This document shows positions 43,530-55,394 of a stretch of 64,000 nt of DNA, one piece after another (the stretch's first letter is position 1; each line of letters opens with the position of its first letter). The stretch comes from Aradus depressus. Taxonomy: Eukaryota > Arthropoda > Insecta > Hemiptera > Aradidae. Where the stretch lies: contig OY759222.1 of the NCBI GenBank assembly GCA_963662175.1, positions 16,254,222 to 16,318,221 on the forward strand, written 5' to 3'. The translations under genes were made by a program, and so were the position numbers. Below the pieces are notes generated by a model. It was given only the letters and a program-made list of their open reading frames with translations. It ran no database searches and was not told where the DNA came from.

Positions 43530-45838
43530 CTCCTCATGATTAGTTTTTACATCCTTCAGATTTTTACCGCTATTCATAGAAATAATTTCCAAATAATTTT
43601 TAACTTCCCGTTAACATTTTATCTGTTGGGTAATTATTTTTAATATTTATTTTTACCTATTTTATTGACCATTGAATCTTTATATTTATGCAGATATGCT
43701 CATTAGTATGTTGTGTTATATGAACGCGACGCATATAAAAATCCCGGCCGTTATTCTAACAATAATTTGCGCATCGAACAAATTTAACAGTTTACATTTA
43801 CTGAGGCAATTGTCAACTTGAGTGTCATGGATCCTCACATGACCGTCAGTTCAGGGTATTCCTGGAGTGTCTTGATGTATTTACTACCTACTTTAATTTT
43901 CTAATAGAATCCATACTCAAGTATTTTAATACGAATTATATAAATACAAAACAATAAAATGAATATAGCTTATAAATGAACGAAAAAAACAAAAACCTAT
44001 TAAAATAATTAATAATAATTCGTTACATAATAACCAATGAAAAATTTATGGAAATATGAACTTAATAAATACATAAAATTTGCATTTGGTTCCCCTTATT
44101 TTTATTTAATTATTAACTTATATTATTTTATGTTTATTTATTCTTTTAAATAATATATTTGAGTGATGACAAACATTACCCAAAAATAGAGCAATTTATT
44201 TGGGTCCACCATGCAAGAAAGCACAAAATGAATGGTTTTATTATTAATTGTTATTTTTTTCCCCAATTATTTAAAACAAAATATATTCATATACCTATAT
44301 AATATATATAATAAAATAATTTAACACAATATTAATTTACAAACATCCCCAGAATGACTTACGTTACTTTTCTTATAAAAAAAAACTCCATTCATATTTA
44401 TGCAAGCCTAAGTTTTCAACATAACAAAATTATTATATAATTTAAGAATGCTGATAAATATATTAATATTTATCTTATAAATTAGTCAATTATTATAAAA
44501 ATAATTACATTGGTATAATACTTTAATATTATAGAATCTATAAGAAATATGTTTGATTATAAATTAAACATTTAAGCTGTTCATTATTTGAAATGGAAAT
44601 AATTTTTCTAAAGCTAATAATACTAAAATTTCGAAGAACCAATAATGCCTTCACTGCATGGCTTCAACAAATAGTCGCATATAGGAAATAATAAAATGTA
44701 ATTCATGAAATTGTTTTTAATGTTGATAATTAAAAATTCATTTACTATGAAATAAACTTTTATGAACTGTGTTGCAGGAAATAATAAATATATGTTTCTA
44801 AACATTTTTATTCATTTATTTATTTTACTTTTCATTGCTAATATTATTTAAGAGAATTCATGAAGCTTTAACAATTTTCCAGAGAATAATGAGAGAAAAG
44901 TTTATATCCTTAAATTATATTTTTAAATATTAAACAATAATATACAGCTTATAGTGAAAATATATCTGTATTAATCTGGGATATCAAACAAACAGATAAG
45001 GCAGAAATCGTTCAATAATTTTAAAAATTGAGGTAAGATAGTAATATGAAAAATAAAAGTAAAAAAGAACTGACGGTTATTAAAATTTTGAAACTGTGAA
45101 GTAGTCAATTTTTCTTCATCTTCAAATATAATTCTGTAGAAATACAAATATAAAATTTTGAAGTTCCGTATTTTTTCTGTTTTCCGCAGATTTATAGAAG
45201 AAATCAGCTAAACGCGCTTGATAACACGAACGCTTTCTCCGATTTTTTTAAAATTGTACACAAAAATCGTTCCATTAAGAAGGAAGTTCGTTAACCAAAA
45301 AAAAAAAAAAAAAAAATCGGATTACTCTAAGTGGCGGAAATGGGGAAATCTTTAAAAATTAGTTATTTTGTTCTAAAAACTTATTTTCCATCAGAAACAG
45401 TTCATGGAAGTGTTTTTTTTTTCCTTCAATACGAAAGGATGCGACAGTGAAGGAAGCCCATATTCGTAGAATCCATTTCCTGGCTATCCAGTTTATTTGT
45501 CTTTATTCTTAAAAAATGCATTTGGTAAAGAATCAATTTTGGAATTGTGCAAAGTTCCTAATATTGTTGTGAACTAATTCTGTATGTGGTTAAATTGCAA
45601 AAAATCATAGAAAAAATTATTTTAATCAGAAAACTGAATATTCTCAAAGAAAGTTTACTTCCTGGACCATTTTTAGCGCCCTAATTTTTATTAAACTACT
45701 TAATTACTTATTATTATCATTTTTGTCTACGCTCCTAAGTTAATTACTTCTAAACGAACAGCTTCTTCTCAATAGTAAATGTTGATTTTTGTACCTATTT
45801 CTTATCCTTGTATCATAAAAAAACAATATGACATCAGG
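43530..45838. other. Repeat-poor AT-rich stretch at the start of the presumed ladybird intron
   Basis: No SINE-1, X, LINE or DNA-transposon sequence was recognised in about 2.3 kb, the longest such gap in the window. It holds many TAAT cores and short A/T runs, one long poly-A (about 45299-45317), and a GC-normal patch at 43680-43870. No open frame of interest. It could hold regulatory sequence of the homeobox gene, but the sequence alone does not show that. Confidence 0.4.
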
Positions 45839-45839
45839 A

Positions 45840-46530
45840 AAAAATGTCGTCCGTGAATCACCGGTTATGTGATTAAGCACAAATTAATCAATTATGTTTT
45901 TATACTACTAACGTTTAGGTTGAAACTCCAGATATGACTTACATTAGGGCTTCTAAATATTTATACTAAATTTTGTGTCGATATATTCATTACATCAGCA
46001 GTTATAAGGGTATTTAAGATGACCTCTCCCCTCTTCGAGTTTGCGGAAAATTTATAAGTGATATCTTTATAGGGTTTTGAATTTACAAAAGATATTTCTT
46101 GTCTATTATTTATTATTATAAAGGCAGTTTTTTTGTGTTAAGCCTCCCCCTTAATCCCCCTATCCTTTTTGTCAGTTTTGGCCGAAAATCAATAGATGTC
46201 CAAAGAGGGCTTTGAAGTTACATATGAAATTTTGTTCTAATACATTCATTACGTCGACAGTTATGAGAGTTTTTGTGTTTTAGCCTTCCCCTAATGCCCC
46301 CCTTTCACATCGGCGGATTTGGCTGAAAATCAATATATGACGTCATTATGGTGTTCTGGATACACATATAAAATTTCGTGTTGATAGATTCATTCTATCG
46401 AGAGTTATCGTGTTCACAGACATACATCATTTTTGGAATGAGGGGATCGGAGAATTCCGATGAAAATTCAACATCGAATTTCTGACCGTTTACATAACTT
46501 TCCCTAGCTGAGTCTAGCTGAGAAAGTAAA
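45840..46530 (-). repeat. Family X, near-complete copy (reference layout)
   Basis: Left end gtccgtgaatcaccggttat, then three spaced sub-repeats with gtcgatatattcattacatc (45977), aatacattcattacgtcgac (46238) and gttgatagattcattctatc (46380), each followed by agttat. Then gaatttctgaccgtttacat and a decayed hairpin actttccctagctgagtcta. No coding frame in the sense expected of a transposase. Confidence 0.7.
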
Positions 46531-48552
46531 AAAATTAAAATAGTGAATATCTACCATGGAAATCCGCTAACTTTACGCAGTTTCTGCGGACTTCAATTTT
46601 TTTCACATACGAAAAAAAATGAAAAACTAAGACTTGACAATTTTCCTTAGAAAAAAACTAAACTAAATCTCACAATTTTCCTCAAAAAATGAAAAACTAA
46701 AAGCCAACACAATGGCTCCTGATTTCTAGTGATGACAGCCAAGATTTGTAGTTTGAACTGTTTACAAGCTACTGGGATTTCTGAAACATTTTTATGCACC
46801 TTGAGATCAGTGGCGTAGCGAGTTTTTGGGTGGCCTGTGTGCCAGAATTTTAAGTGGCGTCCTCTTCCTTGCATATTTAGTGAATTCACTAATAAATGAA
46901 AATTAGTAGATTGTAAAATTATCATATAATATTGAAGTGAAGTTGCAATTTGATATGAAAAGGGCAGATAAATAATTATAGAGGGCTTTGGGACACTCAG
47001 AATACATTTATTGAGCTGAGTTTACGAAGCTCTTTCTTAGGCGACTCATGTATTTCGTTGTATTCGTACTCCTCCTAAACCCCTATACCGATCACATTGA
47101 AATTTGCCACGATGGTAGTGGACACGGTAACGATGGTTTACTACTAAAAAAATCTGAAATCGAACATACCACGGAGGAATAATTACCGAAAAACGAAATC
47201 CCCATTGAAATCAATTGAGAGGCAAAATTCTCGCGCAAAATAGAATTTTTGGATTTTTTTTCGATAAAAATATTCACAGCTGTTGTTGTCTACAAAAAGG
47301 CTAGAAAAAATCCGAAAGGGGGGGGGGGGGGGGGTAAAGAATTTGATTTTATGTAAGTTTTTGAATTTAAAATCTACTACTTTTGCGCTAAAAAATAGCG
47401 CTATTGGATAGCGCCATCTGTACTTAGTTCTCAAATTCAGTATTGAATCCTACAGAAATCATATGGTCTCAGTACTTCTAGACATTTTTTTATTCTGTTT
47501 TGCTGACTAGGAATTTCCTTATTGCTTGAATTTTGAAAAATAATTGTCATTTTAGTATCATTTATTTATTATACCTGACATGTCTGGATATTTACATCCA
47601 CTATTATTTAAAGCTTGGGTATAAGCTTTTCCACGTAAAACTTCAAAGATTTGTCAAGAAGAGTCAAACATGTTTTGGAAAACTAATAAAGAAACTTTTA
47701 AAAATAACTCCAGTGCTTTTGAGACCTGTGTTTCTCAAAAAATTAATGAATTGAAACAACTTGCTGATAAGAAAAAAACAAGTATGTTTCGTTAAACAGG
47801 TTAGTTTGTACTTTTCTCTATACAGTCTTTTTAAAAGTAATCGAAATTTAATTGCAATAAATAATATTTTTTAATCAAACTGTCTTTTATTTTATCAATA
47901 CGATCATTTCTTACGAAAATTTCTTATCAAGGGGTGGGGGGGGTAGTTGAAATCTTATGATATCTTACAATAGGGGGTGGGGGGGTCAAATTAGCTTTAA
48001 AAAAGCCTTACGTAATTGATGAATGGCCCCATAGAGTCTGAAGCTACTTACACCTCTATAATTGTTAATTTTTAATGTTTTCGAAGCCTATGATTTTTTT
48101 GTAAAGTCTATAATTAATACCTACTTTTCCTTGAAAGAAAAAAAAAGTTATTTTTTAGTTTGAAACTGTTAAGTGATTAGTCGCATTGAAACAATTTAAG
48201 GTGATTAAAAACAATTATAGATTTTTAGTTGTTTTTTTTAAAGCTGTGTTAGAGGTTGAATTATTTAGGTGTGAACAGTCACAGCCTCTATATATTATTT
48301 AAATACAGGAATCATCAGTTACACCTAAATAATACAATTCGGTTCATGGTATTACTCGTATTTGAAAAACTAATTTAAATTGCTCTCATTGCTGAATGAC
48401 TAAATTTGATGGAAGAAGTTATCAAAATATTAATTAGTAATTTCTGATGACTAATCATTGTTAAAAGGAAGTGGTTACTTGTAGAAAGCCCAATGATTTC
48501 TATGAAATAAACCTGATGGAAACGTCTATGCAGATAAACTGTCTGAAACTAC

Positions 48553-48672
48553 ACTGGCAAATTTTTAGGACTCCAATAGTAGAGTCGGGCTCATGTCCAC
48601 CAGTGACGAAAGAGATTCTGGTAGTAGGCGATATGACCTTGTAGTTAAAGCCCGGACATGAGTCATATAATA
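48553..48672 (+). repeat. SINE-1 3' fragment
   Basis: tagagtcgggctcatgtcca, ggtagtaggcgatatgacct and cccggacatgagtcatataa with an AACTA-type end. It lies in the interior of the long-TIR element. Confidence 0.75.
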
Positions 48673-49228
48673 ACTAACTACACCGACTGAGAGGTTAAAC
48701 TAGGTGTGCAATACATTCTGCTGTTTGCAAAAACTGAGCTGAGTCAGGCATATCTGTATAAAAAACTCAGTTAATGTTTTAATAATTATCAATAACTTCT
48801 CACCTTGTATGTTCTTTATGAATATATTAATACTTTAAATAGATTTCAATTGAATTCAATGGATTTTTTCTAGCCTTTTTGTAGACAACAACAGCTGTTT
48901 TTGCACAAAATTCTTTTTACTATGTGTTCTTTGTATGTTGAAGAATATTTTTATCGAAAAAAAATCGAAGTTTGTACGTTAGAACACTGAAAAAAACGGC
49001 TCAAAAAAAGTGGTGTTCGATGGTAAACCGAAAAGGGCTTCGCCCGGATTTTTACATTTGAAATCGAAAAATTCTATTTTGCGCGAGAATTTTGTCTCTC
49101 AATTGATTTCAATGGGGATTTCGTTTTTCTGTGATTATTCCTCCGTGGTATGTTCGATTTCAGATTTTTTTAGTAGTAAACCATCGTCACCGTGTCCACT
49201 ACCATCGTGGCAAATTTAAATGTGATCG

Positions 49229-49546
49229 AAATGAAAACTGACATAATTGCAGAGATATTGTGAAATAATTCAAATGGACTTGAAAAATAAAATAAAACTG
49301 GTTTATTTAATATATTGTCTAATTTCACTAACTATATATACATGGGAGTACTTTCGGTATTTCTACCATCCTCAGCCAAAAGCATAAGAGATAAGACTTA
49401 TCGAAAAAAAATCGAAGTTTGTACGTCTTATCTCTTATGCTTTTGGCTGAGGATGGTAGAAATACCGAAAGTACTCCCATGTATATATAGTTAGTGAAAT
49501 TAGACAATATATTAAATAAACCAGTTTTATTTTATTTTTCAAGTCC
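49229..49546 (+). mobile_element. Penelope-like snapback element with hammerhead-like core
   Basis: Flanked by the 15-bp duplication atttaaatgtgatcg (49214-49228; 49547-49561). Arms of about 115 bp, a spacer near 49398-49419 that repeats the 48953-48974 sequence (atcgaaaaaaaatcgaagtt), and a 45-bp unpaired tail on the left. The right arm has CUGAGGA (49447-49453), a GGUA/UACC stem with GAAA loop, and GAAA (49467-49470). It is the same family as 24637-24887 by ttagacaatat-type arm and tail sequence. Confidence 0.7.
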
Positions 49547-49639
49547 ATTTAAATGTGATCGGTAAAAGGGTTTAGGAGTACGAGTACAACGAAATACATG
49601 AGTCTCCTAAGAAAGAGCTTCGTAAACTCAGCTCAATAA

Positions 49640-50240
49640 GGCATCCACATCAATGAATAATACTTGTACACAATTTCTTGTAGTAAAATTTATTAATAAA
49701 TCAACATTCACCGTGAACAATAATTATGTAAACCTATGATTTTAAAAATAATTATTTATTTTCTCTTTTAAAAACAGGTTAATTCATGATCAATCACTAA
49801 ATTAATGAAAAATGGCGGCCCCGCGATTTAATTGGCAAATAGTAGAATGGGCGGGGCCCTTGGCGCTGTGATGTCTCACTTTTTAGGTCAGCTTTTCCAC
49901 AAAAAGTGTAGAACAGCAACGTGTAGATAGCACATCGCTTATAACCATAATAGTTGATGTGACATTAAATTCATTAAAATATAATTTAGTAAAAATAACA
50001 AATAAAAAAGTAGTCCCGGGTAGGAATTGTCCCTTTGCAGTTTGTGCCACCTGCGCCTTGAAGATCAGCTCATATCCACCATCTTTCTTTGCAAGCTCCC
50101 AGCTAGACGCTTTCATCTCCCTATTTCCCCTTCTCCAATCCATATTTTTGCTTTACGACATTGTTTTTTCACTGAAATGTCCAATATTTTTTCAATTATT
50201 TCAAGATTATGTTATTTTTGGCGTATTAATAAAAATAATT
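49640..50240. other. No recognised gene
   Basis: Unassigned sequence with a less AT-rich patch at 49810-50130. Frames on both strands lack motifs. Confidence 0.3.
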
Positions 50241-50246
50241 CATATA

Positions 50247-50348
50247 CAGTGAAACCTCTCTTAGACGGACACCCATGGGGCCGTGGAAGTTGTCCGCCTA
50301 GCAGAGGTGTCCGGCTATCAGAGGTGACCGCCAAGAGAGGTTTCACTG
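50247..50348. mobile_element. 102-bp pogo-like MITE
   Basis: Ends cagtgaaacctctctt and aagagaggtttcactg, TA at 50245-50246 and 50349-50350. GC-rich centre with repeated gtccg and cagaggt motifs. Confidence 0.9.
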
Positions 50349-50739
50349 TATATTAAAAATAATAATAATTTTCTTGAATTAGAACGGCAAACGAATGCCT
50401 CGTTTTGCTCCAAAAGAGACTTAGGTTTCCAATAAAGCTAGGTTGGCTACTCAATAAAGTTTAGAGATCGTTAACTTACGCCTGTTCTTGATTTATGCCC
50501 CCAGCATGCCAGAAGTACATCCGGCGGAGTTTAGGCAGCCGCCCTATTTACGATGCTCTTCAGTTACCATATATCTGAATCGTATAAGTCTGTTTTTCTG
50601 CGTCTTTCTTCTCTGATTTATGTTCTCCGTCGAAACACTTTCTGTCTTTGAGAACGTATGTAATTTTTCTGTCACTGTAACAACCAAATCGATAGATGCA
50701 AAATAAAAATGTGACCACTAGTTTTCACTCTTTTCCGAA

Positions 50740-51505
50740 CTGAACTGTGTCAAGCCCCCCTTCTGGTGATTCTGTTGAAAATTAATAGGTTTCGTCCTCA
50801 TGGAGTTTTGAATTTACATATGAAATTTTGTGTAGATATTCATAAGCCCTTCTAATATAAATAGTACCTAATGAATGTGTTGATAGGGTCGGCTCTACCA
50901 TAGGGCGAACGGAGCGGCCGCTCCAGGCGCCAAGTCCCAAGTGGCGCCTCAGTGGTAAAGAAAAATAAAGGAAAAAAATATTTTTTTCGCTTTTCGATAT
51001 TTTGATTGCGAGCGTGTGCTAGTATAGTATGTGAATGACCTTATCTGTTGAGACGCGCACGGGTCGAGTGCATACATAAATAAATGTACCTTAATTCCTA
51101 TATATTTTGTTTGTCATTCTACATCATCTTCTACAGTACGGTGCGAACGAGCATGGCTGTTTTCAATCGACAAATTAGACAGAGACTTGAGATGTTGTAG
51201 AGATCTTCCAAGTTCCATGCTTGCACGCACAACTGGTATATATTAGGGGCAAGCAAGGGGGGCGCCATAATTGGATCTCGCTCCATCATAAAACTTGCCT
51301 CGGGAAATTTCATATATTAATTCAAAACCCTACAAGAAACACCTATTAATTTTCAGCGGAGTAGGCCTAAGATAAGGGGAATCAGAGGGTGGGCCCTTAA
51401 CTCAAAAACTGTAACTGCCGATGTAATGATTGTATCGATACAAAATTTAGAATGAGAACCAAACGGTCGATTGGTTTTGGAGAAAGAGAGAAAATATAAT
51501 TGAAT
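50740..51505. repeat. Family X fragments flanking a unique segment
   Basis: 50740-50860 (minus: gttgaaaattaataggtttc, gaattttgtgta-type) and 51303-51505 (plus: aaaccctacaagaaacacct, ccgatgtaatgattgtatcg). The segment between holds caggcgccaagtcccaagtg and no recognised gene. Confidence 0.5.
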
Positions 51506-51509
51506 CAGT

Positions 51510-51797
51510 TAGTTATTATGACTCATGGCCGGGCTTCAACTACAAGGTCATATCGCCTACTACCAAAGTGCTATTTCGTTGCTATGGGGAACATGAGCCC
51601 GACCCTGCTATGGGAGTCCTAAATTTTTATTTCCGTGGGGTAGGGGTCTTTAACGAGTGTCGCCTTAAACGCCTCATCCGAAAAACGACGTGTTTAAGTT
51701 TATCTTACCTCCCAGATAAAATAAACTAAGGGCCTCGGCCCTTATTCCGCTATCTTTAGCTCAGTAAGCAAGCACGCTGAGCTACCGACGCCTTCAA
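51510..51797 (-). repeat. SINE-1 old full-length copy
   Basis: 3' end gttagttattatgactcatg (AACTA type), body intact, head decayed (gctgagctaccgacgcc); B box lost. Confidence 0.8.
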
Positions 51798-51840
51798 AAT
51801 ATAGTAATTGATTAATCAAATGTAATTGATTGACCTATGT

Positions 51841-52006
51841 AGGGCGCCGGTAGCTCAGCGGTAACCTGCTAGCCTAATGAGTTGAAGATCGCGGGTTCGA
51901 TCTTAGGTTTTTTTATCTGGGAAGTCGAAACCTTGAGCACTGTTTGTCCTCAGCTGGAAAGTTAAGGTAACTAAACCTGGGTAGGCACAATTTAGGTATC
52001 CCACAG
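51841..52006 (+). repeat. SINE-1 head variant
   Basis: gggcgccggtagctcagcgg and gatcgcgggttcgatctta; the head differs from the main family (aacctgctagcctaatgag). The 3' third is missing. Confidence 0.7.
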
Positions 52007-52623
52007 AGCTAACAGGGAATGGATAAGATGCTTAGATCCCTAGGTGTACCACACCAGCTACAGATGATGAATTTAGGTTCGAACATTCTCTTTATCCAAG
52101 ATGGCTTCCTGTCCACCTCAAACTCTAAAATATGATTTAGTTCCTGTCGTTTCAGCAGTACCTGAGGATTCCTTTATAGATACTAAAATACAAATCCTCA
52201 AAACAAAATAAAAGTTCAAAATCAGAAGAAGTGAAAAAAACAATTAATCATAAGAATTAAAGGAGAGAGTTCATTTACCCGATCAAAGATCAAAGAAGAG
52301 TCCAGGGTGGCCGACTAGCTTCAGAGGTTTGGACCGACTCCATGGTTGGACACGGGACATTTAAGGAACACCTCTCGATCTATAAGGGACATGGACATGA
52401 AGGTGTCTGTCTGTTTTCCCCTCGTTTGTCATAATAACAACTACACATTTGTTCTTCCTTATGGAATAATTTATAATGAAGATCTGATCTCTGCCAACAA
52501 ATATCCCTCTCCATTATCATAGAGACGATATCCTCTAATCCTAATCTGATTTCTCCTTGTCTTTCTCGCCTAAACACAGTGGCATCGCTATCGGGGTGCG
52601 GATCGCCCCGGGTGTCATCCTTG

Positions 52624-53462
52624 GAGGGATGGACGATAGTCGATAAGTGACCACTATCGATAGTTCAATACTATCAGTAGAAAACTATCGATAGTATCGA
52701 TAATTCAGTAAGTTGCCCCTTTTCATGCAAAATACTTTCCAGTTTCAATATTATATTATAAGATGATTATTTTATTTAAATTTTTTCATGTACCTACATC
52801 TACTGTTATCGAGGATGAAAGGGGAATATAAATATAAATCGAATAAGTAATTGTTCTTTCAAATCGAACTTTTATTTTATGGAAATATCATTCTCTGTCG
52901 AAAATAATCGCACTAAATATAACACTTGGCAAGAATATTAACGTATTAATTAAAGTTTAAAAACACTTATTTCAATCAACAACTTTTACAAAACAATATC
53001 AAAAAATTAATTACCATTTGACGAAAAATACTTTTGTAAAACTTTATGGAACAGTAGGCAGTGATGATCCAGCTTCTGCAGTGGGTTGTTTGGTGTTGGG
53101 TGCCGGTTTATAAGTTTCTTGGTGGCGTCTCAAGAGGTGATCCCTTAAATTGGATCTGTTGGAACTAGTTTTGAATAAAACTTTGCACAAAGTAGATTTA
53201 GCACTTTTCTCATCATCAAAGTAAAAGTTCTAAAATAAATTTCTTCAAAACGTATCCCCTTAAATGAAGGAAAATTCATATCGATAGTACTATCGACTAA
53301 CGCCCATCCCCAGGTGACTCCTGTCTTTCTCTGCAAATTTCGTAATTGTTTAAAAAAATACCACTTATCAATTTTTATTTCTTATCTCTGTAACTCAGCT
53401 TTCTGATATCATAGCGCGATATCTAAACTGGGCATACAGGCAGATAGAAAATTAAAAAAAAA
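52624..53462 (-). mobile_element. Second hAT copy, right end missing
   Basis: Left end gagggatggacgatag, then the same body as 33868-35164 (ccactatcgatagttcaata, cttggcaagaatattaacg). It lacks the SINE-2 insertion and stops at about 53462, before the right terminus. Confidence 0.8.
53060..53245 (-). pseudogene. hAT BED zinc finger, damaged copy
   Basis: Same as 34500-34705: NFYFDDEKSAKSTLCKVLFK and TSSNRSNLRDHLLRRHQETY. The first metal ligand Cys is Ser here (KSTLC for KCTLC), which would break zinc binding. The two finger copies otherwise differ at few positions. Confidence 0.75.
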
Positions 53463-53551
53463 GGTTGGGGTTTCTATAGTTTATAAGTAGTCCATATATA
53501 ATTCAATTTGTTTTATAATACGTATAGATAATATAACATTATATATTATAT

Positions 53552-53934
53552 GAGGAGTTTGGAGCCAGAGCGGACCAACCCACAATTTTTCGGAAAATGA
53601 GTTATTACCATCCTGATGTTGGCATAGGTTCCCTTTTTTCAAAACCAGTGTGGAGCACTTAGTTTCTTCTCTTCAGTGATAGATAGCAGCACTTTAAGTT
53701 TCGTCCACAAATATTTTGTGCATATATTTTCAAAGTCACAATGGATCATACGGCCTTCAAAAACTTTATAGAACACAAAAAGGGATCACTCATCCAATAC
53801 TATTCTAAAATTTCAAATATAAATAAATATTTGGGGCTCATTTATGGAGATAAACAAAATGTACTTAATTTTCAATTGCCATTTTCTTCCTGTTCAGTTT
53901 CAACCAGTTGGTCCGCTCTGTTTCCAAACTCCTC
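53552..53934. mobile_element. MITE with about 30-bp inverted repeats
   Basis: Ends gaggagtttggagccagagc and gctctgtttccaaactcctc, flanked by ATAT on both sides. 383 bp, no transposase. Superfamily not assigned. Confidence 0.75.
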
Positions 53935-54377
53935 ATATGATCTTATAGTAATTAATTAAAATGTCAATATTTTGCTCATAAGATATAAACTCTCGCTAAT
54001 GTTTTTTTGATTTTGATACGTTATTATTATAAAACCTAATCATTTCAATTTTTTTTATATATTTGTATTTCAAAAACTGGAAGAGTTATTACTTCAAGTT
54101 ATTTTAACTAATTGTTTAAATAATTTGATCTCATTTATAGTTTTTTTTATATCAAAATGTTTCTTATATAATTCAGTTTTATCAATTTTCGTAATCTTGA
54201 TTTTACATGACTGATAATTTTTAAAATGACTGATTCAATCAAACAGTTGTACTATTTTGAGTTATATAAAAATGTACGAATTACCAATGAGGTGGACTCC
54301 ACTGATTCCCACACCGGGGGCCATCCCTCCTAGCGACGCCACTGCCTGAACATACTAAAGTATGTTACTGTACTATG

Positions 54378-54455
54378 ACCGCCGGTAGCACAGAGGTAGT
54401 GTACTTAGTTAAAACCCTGCCAAGACCCATAGATTTTTAACTGGGAGGTAATTTT
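54378..54455 (+). repeat. SINE-1 decayed head
   Basis: gaccgccggtagcacagagg, then taactgggaggta. Only traces of the B box remain. Confidence 0.5.
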
Positions 54456-54709
54456 CAGCAGAATCAGATCCCCCCGTCCCCCAACCCGTTATCACGCTTT
54501 ATTTACAGTTTGTTTATATCACTTGCCATCAGATTTTTTCCTACTGCTATATAACAGAATATTTTTTTGCAGAATGTGTTATTCCAAACGTATATTTGAA
54601 GAAAAAGGTACACTAATGTTTTTTTTCTAGAGCTTCGAGGGTGGCCCAGGAAGCCGTATTGTTTTCGTCCGGTGCCTGTCCCCTTTTAGCCCAAACCGTC
54701 CAACGCTTA

Positions 54710-55362
54710 GGCCAACCTCACATTAGGCAATTCCGAAGCGACGCGACCGATACTCAAGTATCTTGAGGGTATCTTAGAAGTCACTTCCTATGTTGAGTGG
54801 TGGGGAGACACAAACGACGCCACTCCCAGGAGACGCGTATCCTACCCGTATCCTACCAGTCTCACGCGACCTGCTAGGAAGGTCGCCCGTCCCTTGAGGC
54901 TAGTGAATACACTCTTCTGCACTCACACATTCCCGCATTTGTGTGTTCCTCTGTCTTATGGATGGAGAAACAATGCCAATCAAGTGTAGGAATGATTCTT
55001 TCGTCATTCGGTAGAATGCTACGAACTTGGAATCCGACTTTTCCAGCTCATTAGCACCAACAAACAGTTAACATTCCTTTCGATGTAAGGATGGCGCCAT
55101 AATCTTCGGATTTTCCTTTTTCTATAATAATAATAATAAGACACAACGACATCTTCATAACTTGAAGAATCTTCACTTGACATGGTGAACGACTCAGCTT
55201 CTCGCCACGGCTAGATGGAGACTGAAGAGATCCTAGTCGCTGCACTGTATCCTCAGTGTGAGCAGAAAAGTTGCCTACAGGTATCATACCATAGGCAACT
55301 CAAATGGCTGATACTTGAGTATCAGTCGCGTCGCTTCGGAATTGCCTAATGTAAGGTTGGCC
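54710..55362 (-). mobile_element. Second PIF/Harbinger-type element (653 bp)
   Basis: Inverted ends of about 55 bp: ggccaacctcacattaggca and tgcctaatgtaaggttggcc. TTA at 54707-54709 and 55363-55365. GC-rich compared with its flanks. Different TIRs from the element at 26105. Confidence 0.85.
54900..55051 (-). pseudogene. PIF/Harbinger transposase N-terminal fragment
   Basis: The minus strand reads ELEKSDSKFVAFYRMTKESF, LHLIGIVSPSIRQRNTQMRE and CVSAEECIH then a stop. The order (EL...D..F..FYRMTKE.F..L...V.P.I....T.MR..V..EE) is the same N-terminal region found at 26450-26620. No DDE catalytic part remains. Confidence 0.7.
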
Positions 55363-55394
55363 TTACAAGTTAATTTTTGATTGCAATTAGTTTC

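Larger units (their letters stand above)
47011..49636. mobile_element. Long-TIR DNA element (about 2.6 kb) of unknown superfamily
   Basis: Ends ttgagctgagtttacgaagc (47011) and its inverse gcttcgtaaactcagctcaa (49636), flanked by TA. Inverted repeats of about 310 bp run from 47011 to 47325 and from 48868 to 49636 (right arm lengthened by a snapback insertion and some extra bases). They share cgatggtttactactaaaaa and cacagctgttgttgtctaca. The 1.5 kb interior has no recognised transposase. Confidence 0.75.

Noticed and set aside
53741..53959. 72-codon ATG frame inside the 53552 MITE
   Set aside because: It runs into the MITE's right inverted repeat and has no transposase motif; most likely chance.
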